Below are positions 12,226-21,775 of a stretch of DNA of 64,000 nucleotides, in pieces. Origin of the DNA: Poecilobothrus nobilitatus (lineage: Eukaryota > Arthropoda > Insecta > Diptera > Dolichopodidae); NCBI GenBank assembly GCA_947095535.1, contig OX352774.1:263039843-263103842 (forward strand), read 5' to 3'. The position numbers and the translations under genes were made by a program. The notes under the pieces were generated by a model, which ran no database searches, had not been told where the DNA came from, and saw nothing but the letters and a program-made list of their open reading frames with translations. Each line of letters opens with the position of its first letter. Position 1 is the stretch's first letter.

Positions 12226-12940
12226 GTATAGTATTGGAGTCAAACATAATTTTAAAACTAGATATTATATAGTTGATGATAAAAAGTATAGTAAAAAGAA
12301 TTTATATATAAAATTCTTGTACAAAGTTATTTTGAAAAGTTGTGTTTAGCAGCTGCTATAAATATATACATACATATGTAAGTAAGTATCTGTTATGTAT
12401 AATTTTTAATTGTTGTGCTTTTAAACAGTTTCTACAACAGTTATAAAAATGATGCAATATTATAATAGTTTTGTACAAAATTTATGAAATTTTATAACGT
12501 AATAATATATAACGTTATGAATATTTCCGTTTGACAGAAATTTATAACTTAAGATATATTTTATGAAAAATTGATAGGTACCAATTGCAAAAATGTGTAA
12601 AAATTTTGCAGAGTTTTACACTTATGGTATTTAATTTTTTATTCTTAATGATCTTAAATTTCTTAATCACCAAGATCTGAAGTAAAACTAATAATAGCTA
12701 CTTAGTTGTTTATGTTCATATACATACATATGTAGTATAAAGTTTTAACATATGTAATTTACATTAACATGTACGTAAGTTCATACATATGTATGTATGT
12801 ACGTAACTACATTATGTTCATATCATATTTATTGTACATAGGTATGTGAAAAAAATTAAAGTTCAAATAAATTTTTATTTAAAAAAAAAATTTTTTGTTT
12901 TTTTTTTATATTATATCGTCCAGGTATAAATATCTGCCTA
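12226..12940. other. intergenic, no gene seen
   Basis: This is A+T-rich sequence with ACATACATATGTA-type clusters near 12720-12800. No frame is recognised. Confidence 0.4.
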
Positions 12941-13132
12941 TATTTTTAGGGCCCTTTTGCCTTAAAGCATGTGGGCCAACTCAGTACAAGTATTAAATTA
13001 TAATTATATTTAAATTTTGTTTACATTATTTTATTATATTTTATATATGTATTATTTTTGACCTAACCGGGGTTTGAACCCGAGATCTTTCGTCTGAAAG
13101 ATCGGTGATTTATACACTGCACCAATGGTCAG
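12941..13132 (-). mobile_element. SINE-II copy, tRNA-like head
   Basis: Read on the minus strand from 13132, the first 71 nt fold much like a tRNA. There is a 6-bp acceptor stem (CTGACC with GGTTAG), a GGTG/CACC D-arm and a CGGG-TTCAAAC-CCCG T-arm that forms a near-perfect box B. The middle arm is a palindrome with an even-sized loop, so it does not make a normal 7-nt anticodon loop; I therefore call it tRNA-derived rather than a tRNA gene. The body that follows (ATAATTTAATACTTGTACTG) matches the copy at 27207-27424, confirming a SINE family. The 3' end has a GGGCCC-containing hairpin. Confidence 0.72.
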
Positions 13133-13504
13133 ATAAAAAAAAATATGTTTAATAAAAATAATTACACAAAGTGCAAGTTTATTATTTTTTTTTATTAAAC
13201 TGTGACGAATCGGTATTAATTTTTTAATACTTTTTTATAACTACATCTGTATTTCATATACATACTTATAAAGTACATTATGTGGAATTGGAATTCAATT
13301 TAAAAAAAAATATGTACATACATACATATACATATATAGGTATGAAGATTTTAATCTTATCCAATTAATTGGATCGGTATAAATTAAAATTGATTAGAAT
13401 ACATGTTACAAGTTACAACACAATAAAGACAAATAATGATGAGGACATAAAAACGCTTTGTCTAACAAAAAATGTGAAGAAATAAATAAAGCAAGGCAGA
13501 TTTT

Positions 13505-13910
13505 AAAACAAAAGTTTTTTTTAAGGCGTACATTTTCCAAAAGACAGTAGATATAGTTTAGAATATTGTGAGTTTGTAATTTTTATATAGGTAGAATTTA
13601 TATAGGTACCTACTGTAAGAAAAAAATGCTAAAAATCAAGAGACACTTTCTTCAATTTTAAGGCAATCCTATATTATTAAGAAAAGCTGTTAAGAAAAAA
13701 AAATTTATACAAGAATCTATGTTATTTTTGTCTAAAACTTGGGACTTGGGAGTGACACAAAAAAGTTTTCTGAGGTAACTTATATGCTCTGAATATGAAT
13801 AAATAATTAATTCTGAAAAATCTTTTTTCTGTCAAAATTTCAATTTTCTGTCTTAAAAGAAAAGTAAAATCTTCTAAAAATTTATTTTCACGTAACGATA
13901 AATTTACCAA
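13505..13910 (+). repeat. interspersed repeat family R-B, copy 2
   Basis: It aligns with 33305-33760 over most of its length. Shared blocks include TTCCAAAAGACAGTAGATAT, ATAGTTTAGAAT, TTCTTCAATTTTAAG followed by GCAATCCTATATTA, and a terminal TTCACGTAAC. No coding capacity was recognised and no clear terminal inverted repeat was found. Confidence 0.65.
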
Positions 13911-14862
13911 TAAGGGTAAAGCAAATAAAATGTCCTCGCGTTAGCCATTTTAAACTGTGCTAAAGAGCACACGAGGGCAATTTAAAATCAAACAAGAGAA
14001 GAAAAATTAAAAGGAAAGAAATGTCGTATAAGTTTGGAAAATTTGGAAAGAGAAAAGTTTGAACTTATATTATTATAAAATTATTTAATTCAAAAAAGTT
14101 TTAAATTACTAATTAGTATTTAGCTTCTGTGTGCATATAAATGTTTATTTATAATTTAATTACAAATAAAAGAAGACTGAAGCAATACTCGAATTGTACA
14201 CAAACTATTAATCTTAAAATTTAATGACTATACTTGTAGTGTTGAAGGTTTCATTTTGACAAAAATTAATGTCGTCATAAACATTTTTATATATTTTGTG
14301 CTACAATTACTATATTTAGAATATTAGACTATTGACTATTGAAATCCTAAACAAAAAAATTTAATTTTTAATTGTTAAAATGAATTGTTCGTGTTCCTAT
14401 TAAAAGACTGTATGTCACTTGCCTATATTATCATTTGATTTTATTGAATTTCACTGTATTTCATTTGACTGAATTAATTTGTAACTCTAAAATCCTCATT
14501 AATTATATGTTTCACACAAATATTTTAACAATAAATTGGTGCTACAGCCACCAAACCCCTGTTAAACAAATTATTAAAACCTTGATATTGTAACCAACTC
14601 TAAAATTCCCCGTAATTTTATGTTTAACATATATAGAATTAAATGTAATACATGTCAAATGATACTACAGGCAACTTGTAAAAATTACAGTAAAATGACA
14701 CTACGCAGGCATGTGACACACTTCTAAATTTTTTTACTTTTTAAACTTGAAAAGCGATTTAAAAGACTTTTGATGCATTTTTTTTATAATAAAGCGTAGA
14801 AAATTTGGAAATTTAGGAAAAATTTCTTTTTTTTTGATTTATTTAGTATGCAAATTATTAGT
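13911..14862. other. intergenic, no gene seen
   Basis: No frame or assignable repeat was seen. The stretch 14380-14710 is slightly less biased in composition but not recognisable. Confidence 0.4.
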
Positions 14863-14914
14863 ATGTAAATCTGAAACTATTTTACATACATGCAAAATAG
14901 TTTCAGATTTACAT
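14863..14914. repeat. perfect 21-bp inverted repeat (hairpin) with 10-nt loop
   Basis: Positions 14863-14883 and 14894-14914 are exact reverse complements, separated by ACATACATGC. The stem can extend by one A-T pair and one G-T pair. Either transcript would form a stable hairpin. It is too perfect to be typical background and too short for a usual foldback transposon. Confidence 0.92.
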
Positions 14915-15869
14915 ATATTGACAGTTGACAGATCCTTTCAGCTTTAGCTAAAAAAAAATAGCTAATTATTGACTTAAGGTTTTTTGCTTTCATTAAAAAT
15001 ATTAATTTCTTCAACTTTATCTTAGTAAGTTTGATCTAAAAAAAAAAATTTAAATATTAATATAAGAAATCATCATTTTAAATAATGCAAGTGCATGAAA
15101 TTGCGATTATTAAATAAAAGAAAGTGTTTATAAATAATTGACAATTATTTAATATAATATTCTATTAACAATTATTGAATAACTAATGATGTTAATTGTT
15201 AATTTAATGATTTTCGGTTTAAATTATATCAAACATTTTTAATTTATTAATTGTTCTTGGTTAATTGCCTTTCAAAAAAAAAAAAAAATAAATGAATCTT
15301 CAATTAATCAAAAATAAATAATATCTAAAACATCATTAAATTTATATAATCTTATGGAATATTAAAATTTTTATAATCATAATATGTACTTTAGAAAAAA
15401 TTGATACATACTCGTATATTAAAAATCATTGAATATAATGTACTTATGTATATGCAATAAATGTAAATTTATAAGTGTTTTATTTAACGTGTTTTTATAA
15501 TTTTGATTAATAACATTTTATAACGTAAAATGAATGATAAGGTTTAATTAAAAAAAGTGACACGGGTTTGATCTGAGTATTGTTTTGTTTAAAAATAAAA
15601 ATATTGATATCAGTATAGTTATATTTGTACTTTTTATTAATTTTTATTTTTTGTTTTGTGTTTTCTCTAATTAGTTTAATTAATAATATTTTAATTTTGA
15701 CAAATAATTAATAGATGTAAAAAATTGATTGGGTCAAAGGATTCTATAATTAATTATTTCTGTTTTATTGTATGTTTTATAGCTTTATATATAGTAATTT
15801 TTTATTTACTTTAACCTCGTAAATTCAAATACAAAACTGACACTTTTTTAAAAAGTAAGTAAACCTTTT
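14915..15869. other. intergenic, no gene seen
   Basis: This is A+T-rich sequence with nothing assignable. Confidence 0.4.
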
Positions 15870-16431
15870 TTAAGTGGTCTAGTAAGTAAGAGCGTAAAAA
15901 TTACTTTGTAAACACTGAGGAAATTTTGGTATCAAATCTCACAAACGTCGTGAGAATAATTCACACTTTCGACATTTAGAGGCATGACATAATTCGCATT
16001 ATGGAAATTCGTTCGTGGTACGAATATCGTGAATGTGGAATCATGTTCCATTTTATGTGTTCCCCAAAATTGGTGATGATTACATTTACAAAGTGCAAAG
16101 ATTCAAGGTTAATATTAACAACTTTGATCACAATATGACTGCTAATTTGAAATCAATTTTCATTCCCTAACTCAATTTTCTTTGACCAAGCATTACATAT
16201 GAGTACTAAAGGTAATATATAACATATAAGTTTGGTCAAAAAAGGGAGTTGGTGTTTTGTGGGTTAAAGTCCCACACACTGATAGAGGACTCGCGCTCAT
16301 TTCATTCCGCTATCCTGTCTTCCGATGATTCCCACCTACCCTCGCAAAAAAAAAAAAGTGGAACGAAACGACTGTGCAATTTCCTTGTCACATTTATATG
16401 GCAGGGAAATATGCTAAAAAAAACATTTTAA
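15870..16431 (+). mobile_element. SINE-I, long form (most complete copy)
   Basis: The head GTGGTCTAGTAAGTAAGAGC (about 15877) resembles the tRNA box A region of the copy at 55154 (GTGGCCTAGTGGATAAGAGC). A box B-like GGTATCAAATCTC follows near 15929. The body of about 350 bp (GTGGTACGAATATCGTGAAT, TTCATTCCCTAACTC, TTTGACCAAGCATTACATAT) recurs at 19047-19345 and, reversed, at 39414-39905. The 3' tail GTCACATTTATATGGCAGGG followed by an A-rich run is shared with the short copies at 42120, 55154 and 63499. It therefore looks like a tRNA-derived SINE with a long body. No protein is encoded; the small frame at 16249-16431 is chance. Confidence 0.72.
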
Positions 16432-17608
16432 TCCATTTAGATTAATTAGACAGAGTTTAATGTTGTTATACCAATTACTTTTAATTTTAATTTTGATTTT
16501 ATTTTTATTTGGCGAAAGTAATTTAATTTTTTTTAATTTCTTTTTAAAAGTAAAATCTTGTGGTTTGGTTATTTTTTTTTTCTCTTCTTTTTGTTATTTG
16601 GCTTAAAATTTTGATTGAAACTTTTATTTACTTTTTAATTAATTGTATTTTTAATTGTCTTTGACTTTGAGAAAGAATAAAATAATAATAAACTTCATTT
16701 CATTTTCACTATTATTTCATTATTAAATATTGTCAAAACAATTTAGCATGAAAAATTTTAAGAAAAATAACATTTAAGAAAGAACAATAAGAAAATATTC
16801 ATCTGATAATATACCGTAATTGCAATTTAGAAGTTAAATAAAACTTAACTTCTTTTGACTATAAATCGACTCTGAATTCGATCCTAGATCCTAGGACTCC
16901 AAGCAAGATTATATGTATATTTCCATTTCGATATTATTTTCTTTAAGATGCCAAAAATGTAATGACAAAATGATTATATATATCCTTGAGCTATATTCAT
17001 ATACATATTATTATTATATTTAATCTAAATGCATAACAAAGGTCGTTTTTCGAAATGGTTGTTTTAATAAAAAAAGTTTTTTAAAAAAAGGACATTTTAC
17101 AATTGTAGTTTTACATTTTAAAATTTGTAGTATAAGAATAAATTAAATAAAAATGAAAAAAATATACATAAACAGAGTAAATGATTTTTTGAACTGAAAA
17201 GGATATAATGTTTAATGAAAAAAAGGATATTAGTTAGTATATAATGTTAAAATAGAATTATCTGATATATAATATATGTGATAATTAGTTTAAATCAATT
17301 CTTTTTTAAAAATAACAATTATTTAAGAAAATAGTTTCGAACACAAAGTGATTTTCAATAACGACGATTCTTGATTAATTGATAATTGATTTTGATTAAA
17401 TGATTGATTAATAAGTAAATTTAAAAGTTTTACTATTCGAGAAATAAAAAAAAAAAATACTATGGTACAGAATGAAAATAAGAAGTTTCCTTATCATATG
17501 AAGAAATAATTTACGTTTAAGTATCTTTAAAGGGTGCTATAAAGGCTTAAGATTTTGTTAACTTCTGACAAATGAGAAAAAAATATGTAATGACTTTTTC
17601 TGTCAATG
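16432..17608. other. intergenic, no gene seen
   Basis: A+T-rich; no frame or repeat that I can assign. Confidence 0.4.
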
Positions 17609-18323
17609 ATTAAAACCAGAGCTGCAAACCGTACCCGAACCCGAACCCAAAACCGCTCCGGAACAAGCATTTTGACGAACCAAAACCTGAACCTGAACCC
17701 AGTAAAAAATTTGCATTTGGTTCAGGTTCACCATTTCATTCGCAATCAAATTCAACAGTGTTTTTTTATTTTAAACTGAGAATAAAAAAAATATAAAACA
17801 AAATAGTAAAATACTTACATAGCCACATATTTGCGTACTGTGTAAGTACACGTATTATGCTTAGCAATTTAAATATGTATGTACCTAGTAATATATACCT
17901 ACTAGAAATATATGTAAGTAAGTAAATGCAACTACAAAAATTATTTAGAAAGATAATAATCTACTTGTATATCCAAAATGTGTATTGCTTTTGGTATAGC
18001 TAGTCATAGTATACATATTCCATTCCAAATAGAAAGAAGTAAACACAATTTGTTTTTGTTTTTTTCATGTTTCTACAAGAATTTTTTTCTCTATTTCTAA
18101 TTTCTATGCCTACTATGCACTTGCAAATAAAATAAAGCAAAAAATAATACATAAGTAAAATTAATAGATTTTGATTTGCAATCAATAATACTGCACTTGT
18201 TATGTTGATTAAAAAATTTGAACCCGAATCCGAACCCGGACCGAACCCACTAAAATTTTCCAGTTCGAACCCGAACCCGAAACTGAACCCGATTTTTTGT
18301 GGGTTTGCAGCCCTGATTAAAAC
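17609..18323. mobile_element. hAT-type non-autonomous DNA transposon with 8-bp target duplication
   Basis: The element proper is 17617-18315 (699 bp). It begins CAGAGCTGCAAACC and ends GGTTTGCAGCCCTG, an imperfect terminal inverted repeat (13 of 14). It is flanked by a perfect 8-bp duplication ATTAAAAC at 17609-17616 and 18316-18323. An 8-bp duplication and a CAGRG start are hallmarks of hAT elements. Sub-terminal regions carry repeated CCCGAACC-type motifs on both sides, possible transposase-binding repeats. There is no transposase frame, so it depends on another element. Confidence 0.93.
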
Positions 18324-19046
18324 ACAATAAGATCTTATGTTTCATTCTTCTTCTATTTATTATTTTCCGTCGTTTCTGGTGAAATTTTTTATAAAATTGA
18401 GTAAATTATAAAAAAAAAATCAATTTATTGATAAATTTCAATTTTTCCAATCTTTTTAATATTATTCATTTGTTCCTTATTTTTCTCAGATAGATAATTC
18501 GAAAAAAATTCTATATGAAAACGAAAGTGCAATTAAACGTGCTTTAAAATAATTTATAATATATTCTATTTAATTAAACACTTACTGTTTCTTGTTAATT
18601 AATTAAAATCAAAATGTTTATAAATAGATGGATAGATTTTCTATATATTGTATCTTTTTTTAATTGAATAATTTAATTTTTGATTCCATAATCAAATTCA
18701 GAAAACTTATTACACAATTATTATACCATCGATTGTATTAGGTTTTTTTTTTTTTTTGGCATTTAAACTTGTTTGTATTCAAAAAATATTTAGTAAATTA
18801 TTTATTTAATAATTATAAGGAAATAATAAAAATAATGGTATATTACAGATTATAAAGTATCTATATATTGAAATGTTAAATGACTTAATATTTTTTGACA
18901 ATATGACATGTAAATTTTTCTTTAATTTTTTTTAAGGATTTTTTTTTTAAAATTTTTTATTATATTCATCTAAAATTTGGTTCTTTATATTTAAAACTAT
19001 TTTAATACGAAATATAATAGTTCAAATTTCTAGATGGTATAATTCA
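18324..19046. other. intergenic, no gene seen
   Basis: A+T-rich with long poly-T runs; nothing assignable. Confidence 0.4.
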
Positions 19047-19345
19047 GCATATGGTAATTTTTTTTGCGTCAAGAAAATCGCGAATGCGGAACCATGAAAC
19101 CTTATATGTTCCCCAAACTTTTTTAAATTTATGAAGGTTTAAGCAGAACATCAACATGCTCGTTCATTAGGGTCCTGCAAATCATAAACCTCATATAAAA
19201 TGTTTACTATATAGCAGAATTTCTCCTTGCCCAAGCAGTAGAATAGTTTAGGTAATAACTAAAAGGTTCCTTAACCCATTGTTTGTTTAAAAAGGTAAGT
19301 AATGTTTAGTTGGATAAAATCCCACACGTTGATATAGGAACCGAT
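19047..19345 (+). mobile_element. SINE-I long-form body, truncated copy
   Basis: It matches the long-form copy at 16010-16290 in order: CGAATGCGGAACCATG, TATATGTTCCCCAAA, CCTTGCCCAAGCAGTAGAAT, AAATCCCACACGTTGATATA. The tRNA head and the A-rich tail are missing. Confidence 0.65.
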
Positions 19346-19851
19346 GTACCGATTTTCTTTAGTGTCTTTACTCAATGTTAATGAAGATGAGTATCATTTT
19401 TACTTACTTTTATTACTTAATTATTTTATTATGTTTATTCTTAAGTTTAAAAATATATCAAAATTATTATTATTTTTTTGTTTTCAACTGGATAAAAATA
19501 ATAAGAAATATTTGGGTGAAAAAACTTGAAAGGAAAAAACCTGATTCAAAAAAAAAAAATATTTGAAAATTTATACATACCTACTTTGAACTTATTAATT
19601 AACAATAATAATTATATTATATTAGTTAAGATTTTTGATTAAAAATCGATAAGTATCTTAATAATATGATGTTTGTTAAAAATTTCATTATTAATCTTAA
19701 AAATGATTTTAATAATTGTTTTATTTCCAAATGGTTCGAAAAAAATGTTTGCTTTGTATTAAAAAAAATTTATGATATCCGCTTTCAGATTTACAATCCG
19801 TTAAAAGTAAAAGACTTTTTTTTTTTAGTTTTTTAACTAAATTTAGTCATG
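19346..19851. other. intergenic, no gene seen
   Basis: Small overlapping frames here are of low-complexity Tyr/Leu/Lys composition with no sign of being genes. Confidence 0.4.
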
Positions 19852-20460
19852 GAAATTTCATGGTGGTATGATTTAAATGCCACGGACATAAGTTCCATGG
19901 AATTTATGGCTGCTTAAATGGACTATTATAGTTCCATGGAACTTATTGGTATGTCGAAATGATAATAAGTTTCAAAGAAGTACTCTTTCCTTTTTGTTGG
20001 AAGTTATGTTTCAAATAAAATGGTCATAACTTCCAGTTTTAGTTTTTGTTTTTAAATAACAAATATAGTAATTGTAAATAAAAATTAAATAAACCACACA
20101 TTAATTTTGTGTTCAATTCTAAAATTCCTCTTATTTCAATATTTCGCATTTATATGTACAAGTACTTTTTTTGGAAAAACCGTTCATTTTGTAACCAACT
20201 ATATAAAATGCCTCTTAATTACAAGAAAATTTTTAAATTTTTATTTACAACTGTACATTTGTTATTTGAAATCAAAAATTGAAATTGAAATTTATGACAT
20301 TTTACTTGACACATAAATTTCATTGAACTTTTTGCAACAGAAATGGTTTAATGGAACAGAAGTTCGTTTTGAAATGACCTTAAGTTCCATATGGATTTAA
20401 ACGGCTATAACTTCCATGTAACTTATGTCCGTGGAAATTAAGTTGTAACTCTGAAATTTC
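19852..20460. mobile_element. foldback DNA element with long inverted repeats
   Basis: The two ends, about 19852-19975 and 20350-20460, are diverged reverse complements. Both begin GAAATTTCA at the outside and share CCACGGACATAAGTTCCATG or its close variant, and then a TTTAAA(T) block. The centre is unrelated A+T-rich DNA. This is the layout of a MITE or foldback element of about 610 bp. I could not find a clear target duplication, so the superfamily is unknown. Confidence 0.78.
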
Positions 20461-20879
20461 ATCAGTTGCAAATTGAATGACAAATAATGGTTTTATTTTT
20501 ATAGAAATATATAAGATAAGCATGAAATTAATTTTTTGTATAAATCATTTTTTTTTCTCAGTAAATTAAAATTTCTGAAATTTTAAACTTTAATTAAAAT
20601 GAATTTATTTAATTGAATTATATATAAAAAAAATATATTTATAGTTAATTATTGAGTATGATTCGTGTTATTCTACTCCTCTTTAATTTAAATATTATAA
20701 ACAAAGCACAATTGAAATTTTCTGAAGAATATTTAATTCAAATTAATAATTTTTTTTTTATTTTTTCTAATAATGCAAAAATGGCAAATATTGTGTGCAA
20801 TATTAGATTTTTACATAAAATTTAAAAAAATCTATTTGATGCGGTTGTAAAATGCTTTTAATTAATATTAAAGTATAAA
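20461..20879. other. intergenic, no gene seen
   Basis: A+T-rich; nothing assignable. Confidence 0.4.
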
Positions 20880-21085
20880 CTGGGGGATAAACGGGAACTT
20901 TGCAGAAGTTTTAGAAAGTCACCGAAGGAGCAGGATTTAAAAGAAATAAGTTTCAAAGGCTTCATAATTAGAAGATGCAGGCTGTAACAGTTCCCATATT
21001 TTACGAAAGAGACTGCAACGTCTTGGACAAAGCAATAACAAAGGAAGAAACGAAAATTAATGGTAACGAAACTCTAATAGAGACT
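20880..21085 (+). mobile_element. possible LINE reverse-transcriptase end fragment
   Basis: One frame reads AVTVPIFYERDCNVLDKAIT (about 20985-21040). It has the spacing of the AVPTLLYGSETWxL block just after the polymerase core in many non-LTR retrotransposons, with the central YGSE-W residues changed. The fragment is short and decayed, so the call is tentative. Confidence 0.35.
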
Positions 21086-21413
21086 CTAGAATTATAATGT
21101 AACAAAAAATATTCTAAATAGTTATAATTTATTTATCATACATTCTACAATGCACGCTCTCATAACGTTCTTTACACGCATCGAAGCGTCAAAGTGGAGT
21201 TAAATATAATAAATTGTATTAAAGTGACCACAATAAACCCTGTCATGATGCAGTTATGAAAAAAGTTTTTAACTTTTTTCGCTTTCTTTACGCATTGAAG
21301 TGTCACAGAATTGAATAGTATCAAAATAGAAAATAAAAAGAAGACATTTTTTTTAAGTAAGTTTGTAAGTACATTTTAAAAATTACGTTTTCATTGTGGA
21401 CACTTTTTTGTAG

Positions 21414-21552
21414 GTTGATTAAAAGAGCGTAACGAGAGCATTGGATGTAGATATGGCATTAATGAAGCAGAAGAAATTAAGTATCATGCCCTATAATTAT
21501 AATAATGCTACCACCACAATCACGTCTGCTACGGCTGCCAACCCAAACCTTT
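21414..21552 (+). other. candidate isolated 5' coding exon
   Basis: An acceptor-like T-rich tract ending in TAG (21411-21413) is followed by a short leader and an ATG at 21453. The frame reads MALMKQKKLSIMPYNYNNAT and continues through Thr/Ala-rich codons to a possible GTAAAT donor at about 21553. Its base composition is richer in G+C than its surroundings. No downstream exon was found, and part of the segment also forms an inverted repeat with 21722-21770. It may be an orphan exon or only part of a foldback element. Confidence 0.25.
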
Positions 21553-21775
21553 GTAAATCAATGATTTGAAGGTAGTTTAATTTTAAAAAATTTTGAATTT
21601 ATAGAAGACAATTATTAAAAGGTATACACTTTTGATCTGTCCGTTAGTGGACAGTGTGAAAAAAATGTAACAACTACACGAACAGAAATCGCATTATTAT
21701 AACTATAGTAGCGCTACAATGTAGTTAATAGCTGTAGCCGTGATTATTAGGGTAGCGTTATTATAACTAGAATAG
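21488..21775. repeat. inverted repeat pair of about 45 bp
   Basis: The segment 21490-21540 (TTATAATAATGCTACC then AATCACG then GCTACGGCTG) is the diverged reverse complement of 21722-21772 (AGCTGTAGCCGTGATTATTA then GGGTAGCGTTATTATAACTA). A third related TTATTATAACTA block sits near 21695. It may be a small foldback element. Confidence 0.5.

Noticed and set aside
16249..16431. 60-codon plus frame
   Set aside because: It lies in the 3' part of a SINE-I copy with a poly-A tail, and codons match no protein.
18000..18185. 61-codon minus frame within the hAT element
   Set aside because: Too short and unlike any transposase; the element is non-autonomous.
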